A stretch of 9,010 nt of DNA. Source: Clostridiaceae bacterium UBA4839 (GTDB lineage: Bacteria; Bacillota; Clostridia; Clostridiales; Caloramatoraceae). This document shows, in pieces, positions 1-6,417 of the stretch. The translations under genes and the position numbers were made by a program. The notes under the pieces are model-generated. The model saw only the letters and a list, made by a program, of their open reading frames with translations. It did not search any database and was not told the origin of the DNA. Every line of letters begins with the position of its first letter. The stretch's first letter is position 1. Location of the stretch: positions 3,643-12,652 of the forward strand of contig DHEX01000123.1 in NCBI GenBank assembly GCA_002400085.1, written 5' to 3'.

Positions 1-1226
1 GCAAGCTTTCCTGGAAGTGCTGTACTTTCAAGGGCAGTTTTTCTTCTGGTAAGTTCCCTTGCCTTTCTTGCTGCCTCTCTTGCCCTTGATGCCATAAGGC
101 ATTTGTCAAGAATTATCCTTGCATCTTCAGGATTTTCTTCTAAAAATGCCTCCATTTTTTCTCCAAATATATTATCAACAATAGTTCTGACTTCTGTGTT
201 TCCAAGTTTTGTTTTGGTTTGACCTTCAAATTCAGGATCTGTTAATTTAACTGAAATTACAGCTGTAATTCCCTCTCTCGTATCCTCACCTGACAAATTT
301 TTTTCATTTTCTTTAATAAAGCCATATTTTCTTGCATAATCATTTATAGATCTGGTAAGTGCATTTTTAAAACCTGCAACATGGGTTCCACCTTCAGAAG
401 TCTCAACATTATTAGCAAAAGAATATATGCCCTCATTGTATCCATCATTATACTGAAGTGCTATTTCAACTAAAGTATCATCCTTTTCTCCTTCTATATA
501 AATTGGCTCACTATGAAGGGACTCCTTATTTCTGTTTAAATATTTAACAAATTCAATAATTCCACCTTCATAATGCATTACTTCTTTTTTGTTATTTCTC
601 TCATCAACCAAAGTTATCTTTACTCCTTTGGTTAAAAAAGCCACCTCCCTTAATCTTTGAAGAAGAGTGTCATAGTCAAATTCTATAGTTTCAAAAATCT
701 CAGAATCAGGCTTAAACGTAATAGTTGTTCCAGTTTTATTTGAATCACCTATAATTTCAAGTTCTGTTACAGCTTTTCCTCTTTCATATTTCTGTTTATA
801 TACATGGCCCTTTTGCCTTACTTCAACTTCAAGCCATTCGGAAAGAGCATTTACAACAGAAGATCCAACACCATGAAGACCTCCGGATACCTTATATCCT
901 CCACCACCAAATTTTCCACCTGCATGAAGCATAGTAAGTACAACTTCAACTGCCGGCTTATGTACTTTAGGATGAATATCAACGGGTATTCCACGACCAT
1001 CATCTACTACAGTTACAGAATTGTCCTCATGAATAGTAACATCTATGTTTTTACAGTATCCAGCAATAGCTTCATCAATAGAATTATCTACAATTTCATA
1101 AACAAGATGATGAAGTCCTCTTGGACCTGTACTTCCAATATACATGCCTGGTCTTTTTCTAACTGCTTCTAATCCTTCTAATATTTGTATTGTATTTGCA
1201 TCATAAATTTGATTTACCTTTTCCAT
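1..1226 (-). CDS. gyrB: DNA gyrase subunit B (5' two-thirds; runs off the left edge)
   Basis: GyrB is the ATPase subunit of DNA gyrase, which with GyrA introduces negative supercoils ahead of replication forks in the cytoplasm. Translating the minus strand from the ATG at 1226 gives an uninterrupted frame of about 408 codons to the window edge. The GHKL ATPase motifs are clear: the N-box EIVDNSIDEA at residues 44-53, DDGRGIP at 75-81, and the ATP-lid stretch HAGGKFGGGGYK to GGLHGVG at about 101-121. The transducer domain follows. The visible part ends in RRKTALESTALPGKLA, just before the expected TOPRIM domain, so roughly the last third is outside the window. A GGAAGGTGAT ribosome binding site precedes the ATG. 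The gap to remB is only 16 bases, which implies co-transcription. Identification is secure. Confidence 0.98.
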   Translation of the reverse strand, partial: MEKVNQIYDANTIQILEGLEAVRKRPGMYIGSTGPRGLHHLVYEIVDNSIDEAIAGYCKNIDVTIHEDNSVTVVDDGRGIPVDIHPKVHKPAVEVVLTMLHAGGKFGGGGYKVSGGLHGVGSSVVNALSEWLEVEVRQKGHVYKQKYERGKAVTELEIIGDSNKTGTTITFKPDSEIFETIEFDYDTLLQRLREVAFLTKGVKITLVDERNNKKEVMHYEGGIIEFVKYLNRNKESLHSEPIYIEGEKDDTLVEIALQYNDGYNEGIYSFANNVETSEGGTHVAGFKNALTRSINDYARKYGFIKENEKNLSGEDTREGITAVISVKLTDPEFEGQTKTKLGNTEVRTIVDNIFGEKMEAFLEENPEDARIILDKCLMASRAREAARKARELTRRKTALESTALPGKL

Positions 1227-1242
1227 TTAAATCACCTTCCAA

Positions 1243-1500
1243 TTAAAGTTCATCACAAAATCCGCTGCGTTTCGAAAGAGTAAGTGAAGATATTGGTGAC
1301 AAATATATAATACTTTTTTTATCCCTTTCTGTTAATACAAAAGATTTAGGTGAATTTTTTGTAATTCTATAAATAAAGCCTTCTTCTTCTGCAATTTTTA
1401 AAAAATGTCTAGTATCCATATTTGCAGTTGAATCTATATCAAATATGGCAATAACTTCATTTAATGGAATAACTACATTTTCTCCAAGATGCAAGAACAT
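1243..1500 (-). CDS. remB: RemB/YaaB-like DUF370 protein
   Basis: This encodes an 85-residue protein beginning MFLHLGENVVIPLNEVIAIF. It matches the DUF370 family in size, N-terminal pattern and position between recF and gyrB, the place of remB (yaaB) in Bacillus subtilis. In Bacillus the paralogue RemA is a DNA-binding activator of matrix and osmoprotection genes, and RemB also affects biofilm formation. The role in clostridia is not established, so a regulatory function here is inferred. I chose the ATG at 1500 because a near-perfect AAGGAGGA lies just upstream and the family starts with MF(L/I)HLG. A longer frame reaching 1563 has no such support. A weak promoter-like pair on the minus strand (TTGGAA at 1563-1558, TATATG at 1540-1535, 17-base spacer) could give extra expression, but both hexamers match only 4 of 6. 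The gene sits 83 bases after recF. Confidence 0.88.
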   Translation of the reverse strand: MFLHLGENVVIPLNEVIAIFDIDSTANMDTRHFLKIAEEEGFIYRITKNSPKSFVLTERDKKSIIYLSPISSLTLSKRSGFCDEL

Positions 1501-1507
1501 AAAATTA

Positions 1508-1516
1508 TCCTCCTTA
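1508..1516 (-). promoter_or_regulatory. Ribosome binding site that fixes the remB start
   Basis: The minus strand reads AAGGAGGAT ending about seven bases before the ATG at 1500. This nearly full anti-Shine-Dalgarno match favours the 85-residue product over a longer frame starting near 1563, which has no comparable site. Confidence 0.8.
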
Positions 1517-1583
1517 ATTTCTCGACTAAATAACCATATATATAAAAGAATCATAGATTCCAAACTAAAATAATCAAGTAATT

Positions 1584-2690
1584 CTAATACTTAGATAGAG
1601 TTCCGCCATGAACTAAAAATATATCTTTACTTTCAAAATTTAAATTATTTAGTTCTGAAAAACTTGTACATGTTATAAATGTTTGGATATCTTTTAATGA
1701 TTCTAATAAAAACTTTTGTCTTTTAATATCAAGTTCTGAAAGTACATCATCTAAAAGGAGTACAGGGTATTCAAGAGTTTCAGATTTAATTATTTCAAGT
1801 TCAGATAATTTGAGAGATAAAGCTGCTGTTCTTTGCTGTCCCTGCGAACCATAAGCTCTTGCATCAATTCCATTTATTTTAATCATAAGGTCATCCCTAT
1901 GAGGTCCTTTTGCTGTAAAACCCTTCCTAATATCCTCATCTATTGAATCGGTATAATAAGATAAAAGTTGATTCCTTGTATATTCCTTATTTTTAAAATC
2001 CCCTGTGCTGCATTCATATATAAGCTCAATTTCTTCATTTCCATCTGTAATTTTTCGATGAATTAATCTTGAAACCAATGATAGTTTTTTTATAAAGTTA
2101 TATCTTTCCTCACAAATTTCGCTTCCATATTTAGCTAATTGCTCACCAAAAATTTCTGCTGTAATCCTATTTGAGTTTGAACCCTTTAATGATTTTAATA
2201 TATTATTTCTTTGAATTAAAGCTCTGTTATATTGTGCTAAATTATATTGATATTTAGGTTTAATTTGATTTAATTCACCATCAATAAACCTTCTTCTTAC
2301 AGCTGGCCCATCTTTTATTAATCTTAAATCTTCAGGTGAAAAAATCACAGTATTCAGTGTACCTAATATATCAGAATATTTATTTTTTTTAACACCGTTT
2401 AATTTAAAATTTACTTTATTATCATTTCCTATAAGGGATTCAATCAAATATTTTCCTGAATTTCTGTTAACATTAGCACCTATATAAGCTTTTTCACTCC
2501 CCCATTTTATTAATTCTCTATCCTTTATTGTTCTATGGGATTTAGTAGTACTTATAAAATATATTGATTCTAAAATATTAGTTTTTCCCTGGGCATTTTC
2601 CCCTATAAAAACATTTAGACTTTTATTGAAATTAATATTGAGCTTTGAATAATTTCTAAAATTTATAAGGTCAAGAGTACTTACATACAT
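1584..2690 (-). CDS. recF: DNA replication and repair protein RecF
   Basis: RecF is an SMC-like ATPase. With RecO and RecR it helps load RecA onto gapped single-stranded DNA and supports restart of stalled forks. The 368-residue length is typical. Visible motifs are the Walker A GENAQGKTN (residues 30-38), the RecF-typical KGPHRDD (261-267), the ABC signature region GSQGQQRTAALSLKLSE (281-297) and Walker B LLLDDVLSELD (311-321). A helical arm occupies roughly residues 140-260. The N-terminal LINFRNY is the usual family opening. The ATG at 2690 has a GGGAGAAG ribosome binding site. The gap from the yaaA stop is only 14 bases, so the two are probably translated from one transcript, and this pairing is conserved in Firmicutes. 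No motif is missing and the frame is intact. Confidence 0.98.
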   Translation of the reverse strand: MYVSTLDLINFRNYSKLNINFNKSLNVFIGENAQGKTNILESIYFISTTKSHRTIKDRELIKWGSEKAYIGANVNRNSGKYLIESLIGNDNKVNFKLNGVKKNKYSDILGTLNTVIFSPEDLRLIKDGPAVRRRFIDGELNQIKPKYQYNLAQYNRALIQRNNILKSLKGSNSNRITAEIFGEQLAKYGSEICEERYNFIKKLSLVSRLIHRKITDGNEEIELIYECSTGDFKNKEYTRNQLLSYYTDSIDEDIRKGFTAKGPHRDDLMIKINGIDARAYGSQGQQRTAALSLKLSELEIIKSETLEYPVLLLDDVLSELDIKRQKFLLESLKDIQTFITCTSFSELNNLNFESKDIFLVHGGTLSKY

Positions 2691-2704
2691 AATACTTCTC
2701 CCAA

Positions 2705-2914
2705 TTAAATAATTTGATAATGCTTATTTCCATTAATCTCTATTATATCATCCTTATGTAACTTTTTTCCTCTTTCCCTGGAAATAACTCCATTGATTTT
2801 TATTTGCCCATCCATTATCATTATTTTTGCTTCTCCACCTGTAGAAGCAGCGCCAGCTAACTTTAAAAATTGATCAAGCTTTATATAAGGAGTTTGTATT
2901 GTCACATATTCCAT
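2705..2914 (-). CDS. yaaA: S4-domain RNA-binding protein YaaA (RlbA-type)
   Basis: This small protein of 69 residues consists almost entirely of one S4 RNA-binding fold. The typical S4 core is visible: IKLDQFLKLAGAASTGGEAK (residues 11-30), then the glycine-containing turn of DGQIKINGVISRERGKKLHKDDII (35-58). This is the conserved S4 gene found between dnaN and recF in Bacillus and Clostridium. Its exact role is not settled. A ribosome-assembly or RNA-related function is inferred from the fold. The best ribosome binding site, GGAGGG, ends about 12 bases before the ATG, which is longer than usual, but no canonical start lies nearer to it in frame. The 85-base gap from dnaN is very AT-rich and shows no convincing terminator, so the gene is probably co-transcribed with dnaN and recF. 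Confidence 0.9.
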   Translation of the reverse strand: MEYVTIQTPYIKLDQFLKLAGAASTGGEAKIMIMDGQIKINGVISRERGKKLHKDDIIEINGNKHYQII

Positions 2915-2999
2915 TATAATCGTAAACCCTCCACATTTAAATATTAACAGATAATATAAGTATATTTATATTTTATCATATTATATAAAAAAAAGAGAA

Positions 3000-4103
3000 C
3001 TAATCATTATCTACTAACCTAACAGGAAGGACAAGATAAATATAATCATTTGAATCTGCTTTTTTTACAAGACACGGGCTTACACTAGTAGAAAACTCCA
3101 AATATATTTCTTCTGAATCAATTGTTCTCAAAACATCAATAAAATATTTTGAATTGAATGCTATTTTTATCCCTTGTCCTTCAAGCTCGATTTCAACCTC
3201 TTCATTTACTTTTCCCATTTGAGAATTAGAAGTTACAATAATTTGTTTATCCAATATGTTGAATTTAATTAAGTTTGTTTTGCCTTCCCTTGCTAAAAGA
3301 GATGCCCTTTCTATACTATCTAAAAGTTTATTTGTTTTAACCTTTGCTCTTAGATTGTATTCATCAGGAATTATTTGTCTGTAATTTATAAATTCGCCAT
3401 CTAAAAGTCTTGATATAATCTTTGTATTTCCTAAATTAAAAAGTATATGATTAGGTGTAAAAGTTATTTTTACTTTTTCATCTGATATTTCCAATATTTT
3501 TGATATTTCATTTAATGTTTTTCCTGGAATTACTGCACTTATGTTATTTTTACTATTAATTTCACAGGATTTAACTGCAAGTCTATAACCATCTAATGCA
3601 ACAAAACTTAATTTTCCATCTTTAACTTCAAATAAAACTCCTGTAAGTATTGGTCTTGTTTCATCCTGTGCAGTTGCAAAAATAGTTTGTCTTATCATAT
3701 TTTTAAGTACATCTTGGGATATTTCATACATACTGTTTTCATTTATAGTGGGGAGTTTAGGAAATTCCTCGTAATTATTTCCAACTAATGTAAACTCAGA
3801 TTTTTGACATTTGATAATTATATTATCTCCATTAGTTTCAATCATAACAGTATCATCAGGAAGTTTCCTTATAATTTCTCCAAAAAGACTTGATTTTACT
3901 ACAATGGAACCCTCTTCTGCTACATTTGCATTTATATATGTTTCAATTCCTAAATCAAGATCTGTAGCAGTAAATTTAAGAGTATTATCTTTTGCGTCAA
4001 TTAAAATACCTTCAAGTATAGGATATGTAGTTTTTGTACTTGTTGCTTTTTGAACAGTATTTATAGCATTTTGGATGATATCTTTTTCACAATAAAATTT
4101 CAT
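3000..4103 (-). CDS. dnaN: DNA polymerase III beta subunit (sliding clamp)
   Basis: DnaN forms the ring-shaped homodimer that encircles DNA and tethers the replicative polymerase and other partners to the template. The 367-residue length and opening MKFYCEKDIIQNAINTVQKATS are typical of the family. Three repeated clamp folds can be assigned at about residues 1-120, 127-245 and 248-367. The central domain contains TRPILTGVLFEV (about 152-163) and DGYRLA. The C-terminus ends in YLVLPVRLVDND, the usual end region that helps form the partner-binding pocket. The ATG at 4103 has a strong AAGGAGGAT site. The 313-base gap from dnaA holds the origin unwinding region. A TATAAT reads on the minus strand at 4150-4145, but no good -35 accompanies it, so a separate dnaN promoter is possible but unproven. 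Confidence 0.98.
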   Translation of the reverse strand: MKFYCEKDIIQNAINTVQKATSTKTTYPILEGILIDAKDNTLKFTATDLDLGIETYINANVAEEGSIVVKSSLFGEIIRKLPDDTVMIETNGDNIIIKCQKSEFTLVGNNYEEFPKLPTINENSMYEISQDVLKNMIRQTIFATAQDETRPILTGVLFEVKDGKLSFVALDGYRLAVKSCEINSKNNISAVIPGKTLNEISKILEISDEKVKITFTPNHILFNLGNTKIISRLLDGEFINYRQIIPDEYNLRAKVKTNKLLDSIERASLLAREGKTNLIKFNILDKQIIVTSNSQMGKVNEEVEIELEGQGIKIAFNSKYFIDVLRTIDSEEIYLEFSTSVSPCLVKKADSNDYIYLVLPVRLVDND

Positions 4104-4171
4104 TTTTAAATCCTCCTTAGATATTTTTTTAACAATAAGGAAATATTATAGATTACAGCCATTGGATAAAT

Positions 4172-4419
4172 ATATCCACAGGCAGTTTTTAAGCTATATT
4201 ATAGAGAGCTTATATAGTATATATAGTAGTAATAGTAGTAGGGACTGTTTATACTGTGGATAAGTCATTTATTAAAGAAGGGCTGGCATTTTGTATAAAA
4301 AATAATTGTGGATAAAATGTTTACATAGTAGTACAAGTTATCCACAGTATTATAAATAAAAAATTAGTAATTTATTTATCAACAAAATATCTACAATACA
4401 TATCCACAACTGTGGATTA
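4172..4419. other. oriC: oriC, downstream half: DnaA-box cluster between dnaA and dnaN
   Basis: Three perfect DnaA boxes are visible: 4255-4263 and 4307-4315 (both TGTGGATAA, minus orientation) and 4338-4346 (TTATCCACA, plus). One-mismatch boxes lie at 4172-4180 and 4400-4408 (ATATCCACA), 4376-4384 (TTATCAACA) and 4411-4419 (TGTGGATTA, minus). The last one overlaps the dnaA stop codon. The 4400-4408 and 4411-4419 boxes face each other across two bases, giving perfect 7-bp arms. This is the dnaA-dnaN side of a bipartite Firmicute origin and contains the unwinding module annotated separately. That this segment works as origin is inferred from box density, position and the trio motif. Confidence 0.9.
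4186..4263. other. Probable origin unwinding module: DnaA box, G cluster, DnaA-trios and AT-rich DUE
   Basis: From right to left the plus strand shows a perfect DnaA box (TGTGGATAA, 4255-4263), a degenerate box abutting it (4246-4254), a short G run (4241-4243), and six tandem triplets at 4224-4241 reading TAG TAG TAA TAG TAG TAG. An almost GC-free stretch of about 35 bases then continues toward dnaN. Read 3' to 5' from the box, the triplets are GAT GAT GAT AAT GAT GAT, the DnaA-trio pattern known in Bacillus subtilis. There DnaA loads from boxes onto single-stranded trios to open the origin. The order, orientation and distance all agree, so the AT-rich region at about 4186-4223 is the likely melting site. 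Function here is inferred. Confidence 0.85.
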
Positions 4420-5784
4420 TTTTTGCTGAAGTCTTTTTTCTATTTCACCCATAGCTTGTTTTAAGGCATCATCCTTCTCTAATTCCTCTGAGATTTTTTC
4501 ATAAGCATGTATTACTGTAGTGTGATCTCTTCCCCCAAATTCCTCACCTATTTTAGGAAGAGACAGATCAGTTAACTTTCTTGTAAGATACATGGCTATT
4601 TGTCTTGGATATGCCACATTTCTGGTTCTTCTTTTTGATTTAAAATCTTCTATTCTAAGATTATAGTAATCCGCAACAACTTCCTGTATAGTATCTACAG
4701 TTATTTTTTCTGATTTATTTGAAATGATATCCTTTAAAGCTTCAGAAGCTAAATCAACAGTAATTTCTTTGTTTGTTAATGAGGAATAAGCTACAATTCT
4801 TATTAGTGCGCCTTCAAGTTCTCTTATATTTGATTGTATTTTATTTGCTATATATACCATTACATCATTTGAAACATTTAAATGTTCAATATCAGCCTTC
4901 TTTTTTAATATAGCAATTCTTGTTTCAAAATCAGGGGGCTGAATATCTGCTATAAGTCCCCATTCAAATCTTGAACGAAGTCTGTCTTCAAGAGTTGGTA
5001 TTTCTTTTGGAGGCCTATCACTTGAAATTATAATTTGTTTATTTGCTTCATAAAGTGCATTAAAGGTATGGAAAAATTCTTCTTGGGTTCTTTCTTTTCC
5101 TGCAATAAACTGTATATCATCAATAAGAAGGACATCTACATTTCTATATTTATTTCTAAATTCTACATTTTTATCATCTTTAATAGAATTTATTAGTTCA
5201 TTAGTAAATTTTTCTGATGAGACATAAACTACTTTTGATTCAGAGTTTTTATCTAATATATAGTGGCCTATAGCATGCATAAGATGGGTTTTTCCAAGTC
5301 CAACTCCCCCATATATAAATAGAGGGTTATATGCTTTTGCCGGTGATTCTGCCACTGCAAGGGAGGCAGCATGAGCAAAACGATTGCTGTTGCCTATAAC
5401 AAAAGTATCAAAAGTATATTTAGGATTAAGCCAGGAGGAAGATTTAAAATCATCACCGTTTTTTTCTTCATAGTTTTCAAATTTGGGATCATTTTTGTTT
5501 TTTGTGTCATCTGCAATATTATTTAAACCATCTTCTGATGGCAGGACAAATTTTAAATTGTATTTTTTAGATGTAACAAGTTTTAGTGCATTGGAAATCA
5601 GATTTTTATATCTTGCTTCTAATATTCCTTTTGTAAAATCGTTTGGGGCAGAAAGTATAATAGTATCTGATGTCATTTCAATTGGCTCAATACATTTTAT
5701 CCATGTATTAAATCCAACTTCTGAAAGTTCTCCTTTAACTATATTTATTGTTTTTTCCCATATGTCCATTAATTCATTATTCAT
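4417..5784 (-). CDS. dnaA: Chromosomal replication initiator protein DnaA
   Basis: DnaA is the AAA+ ATPase that binds DnaA boxes at oriC, forms a helical filament, melts the DNA and helps load the replicative helicase. It also regulates its own transcription. The 455-residue protein has the full layout. Domain I is at about residues 1-80 and a short polar linker at about 81-115. The AAA+ core has Walker A GGVGLGKTH (159-167), Walker B VLLIDDIQF (218-226), the arginine-finger region LRSRFEWGL (269-277) and the sensor-2 region RELEGALIRI (321-330). The C-terminal DNA-binding domain carries the signature GGRDHTTVIHAYEKI (417-431). The ATG at 5784 has a TAGGAGGAAAC ribosome binding site. The gene lies between the two origin halves, and its stop codon lies inside a DnaA-box-like site. 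A box at 5827-5835 in its leader suggests autoregulation. Confidence 0.99.
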   Translation of the reverse strand: MNNELMDIWEKTINIVKGELSEVGFNTWIKCIEPIEMTSDTIILSAPNDFTKGILEARYKNLISNALKLVTSKKYNLKFVLPSEDGLNNIADDTKNKNDPKFENYEEKNGDDFKSSSWLNPKYTFDTFVIGNSNRFAHAASLAVAESPAKAYNPLFIYGGVGLGKTHLMHAIGHYILDKNSESKVVYVSSEKFTNELINSIKDDKNVEFRNKYRNVDVLLIDDIQFIAGKERTQEEFFHTFNALYEANKQIIISSDRPPKEIPTLEDRLRSRFEWGLIADIQPPDFETRIAILKKKADIEHLNVSNDVMVYIANKIQSNIRELEGALIRIVAYSSLTNKEITVDLASEALKDIISNKSEKITVDTIQEVVADYYNLRIEDFKSKRRTRNVAYPRQIAMYLTRKLTDLSLPKIGEEFGGRDHTTVIHAYEKISEELEKDDALKQAMGEIEKRLQQK

Positions 5785-5826
5785 GATGTTTCCTCCTATT
5801 TTGTTATTATCTATTATAAAGAATAG

Positions 5827-6221
5827 TTATACACAGATTTAATAACAAATAATAGTTTTTAAAAATATTTTTTTTAAGATTATACGTCTGTTGATAATTT
5901 ATGAAAAAGTTATTCACATAATGTCGATATTTAGAATAAATAATAAAAAAATAAGAGTTATGCACAGATTTTATAAAAAAAAGTCGTTTTATAAAAACGT
6001 AGTATACTCAAAGCTTTATGAATAATAAAAACAGGTTTTACACATACAATTCACATAGTTATACACAGGCTTATCCACAGCTGTGCATAAAATTTAATTA
6101 TCCACAAAAAATAAACATTTTAGGATTAGTTATTAACAAGTGCATAACTATATTATCAAATATTTTAATTTCTATCAATAGTTATCCACAAAAAAATAAT
6201 ATGTTGATAATTTTATCCACA
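5827..6221. other. oriC: oriC, upstream half: DnaA-box cluster between dnaA and rpmH
   Basis: The gene-free gap 5785-6417 is filled mainly by DnaA boxes. Perfect TTATCCACA boxes lie at 6071-6079, 6098-6106, 6182-6190 and 6213-6221, all plus. One-mismatch boxes are 5827-5835 and 6059-6067 (TTATACACA), 5910-5918 (TTATTCACA), 5958-5966 (TTATGCACA), 6082-6090 (TGTGCATAA, minus), and 5889-5897 and 6202-6210 (TGTTGATAA, minus). More degenerate copies lie near 6036-6044 and 6139-6147. No DnaA-trio array is visible in this half. It therefore probably acts as a DnaA-binding and regulatory module working with the dnaA-dnaN half, as in other bipartite Firmicute origins. The whole gap is extremely AT-rich and no convincing gene is present on either strand. 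Confidence 0.9.
5879..5907 (-). promoter_or_regulatory. Candidate dnaA promoter
   Basis: On the minus strand a TTTTCA (5907-5902, 4 of 6 to TTGACA) is followed after 17 bases by a perfect TATAAT (5884-5879), about 95 bases upstream of the dnaA start. DnaA-like boxes at 5889-5897 and 5910-5918 overlap or abut it, and another at 5827-5835 lies in the leader, which would suit autoregulation by DnaA. A second TATAAT at 5818-5813 has no good -35. The assignment is tentative. Confidence 0.4.
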
Positions 6222-6250
6222 TATTATTTTTACTATATTAAATCTATTTT

Positions 6251-6297
6251 GTAATTTAGATATAATTTACTTTTGCAATTAAATTTATCTAAATTAC
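6251..6297. repeat. 12-bp perfect inverted repeat between oriC boxes and the rpmH promoter
   Basis: GTAATTTAGATA at 6251-6262 is the exact reverse complement of TATCTAAATTAC at 6286-6297, with 23 bases between the arms. It lies between the last DnaA box and the rpmH promoter. It has no T-run, so it is not a normal terminator. It could be an operator or a cruciform. Function is unknown. Confidence 0.7.
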
Positions 6298-6321
6298 TAA
6301 TACAATAGTGCTATGAATTTC

Positions 6322-6350
6322 TTGACAGTTTTCTTACGTAAATATATAAT
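6322..6350 (+). promoter_or_regulatory. Consensus sigma-A promoter for rpmH
   Basis: A perfect -35 TTGACA (6322-6327) is separated by exactly 17 bases from a perfect -10 TATAAT (6345-6350). Transcription should start near 6357, leaving a leader of about 60 bases before the rpmH GTG. A perfect match is expected for a highly expressed ribosomal protein gene. The promoter is immediately downstream of the DnaA-box cluster, so DnaA could influence it, though no box overlaps it. Confidence 0.88.
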
Positions 6351-6404
6351 CGTAATAGTTGTATTACCATATGAAAATAGTATATGTGATATAAACATAA
6401 TAAA

Positions 6405-6411
6405 GGGGGTG
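6405..6411 (+). promoter_or_regulatory. Ribosome binding site that fixes the rpmH GTG start
   Basis: GGGGGTG ends six bases before the GTG at 6418, after AAA. No ATG is available at the N-terminus expected for L34, so this site decides the start. A longer in-frame reading beginning at 6313 would run through the promoter and is not credible. Confidence 0.85.
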
Positions 6412-6417
6412 CTTGTT

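Noticed and set aside
804..1172. Plus-strand open frame of 122 codons opposite gyrB
   Set aside because: It is antisense to conserved GyrB motifs, has no ribosome binding site, and the serine/asparagine-rich product resembles no family.
1501..1563. N-terminal extension of remB to an ATG at 1563
   Set aside because: The family begins MF(L/I)HLG and a near-perfect Shine-Dalgarno site lies inside the extension just before the ATG at 1500.
3811..4053. Plus-strand open frame opposite the start of dnaN
   Set aside because: It is an antisense shadow of the conserved clamp gene with no start signal.
4190..4212. Inverted repeat TAAGCT/AGCTTA inside the presumed unwinding region
   Set aside because: Six-base arms with an 11-base loop are close to chance in this composition and do not extend.
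5483..5842. Plus-strand open frame opposite the start of dnaA
   Set aside because: It is antisense to DnaA domain I and the linker, with no ribosome binding site or family resemblance.
5985..5999. Small hairpin CGTTTT/AAAACG followed on the minus strand by a T-run, like a weak terminator
   Set aside because: The stem has only two G-C pairs and no minus-strand transcript is expected upstream of the dnaA promoter. Short AT-rich hairpins like this are common here.
6018..6254. Open frame of 78 codons on the plus strand inside the dnaA-rpmH gap
   Set aside because: It runs through the DnaA boxes, has no ribosome binding site, and its apparent SYTQAYPQ and YPQK content comes from translated box repeats.
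6313..6417. Longer L34 reading frame starting at an ATG at 6313
   Set aside because: It would include the rpmH promoter hexamers and add 35 residues not found in L34. The GTG at 6418 has a proper ribosome binding site.
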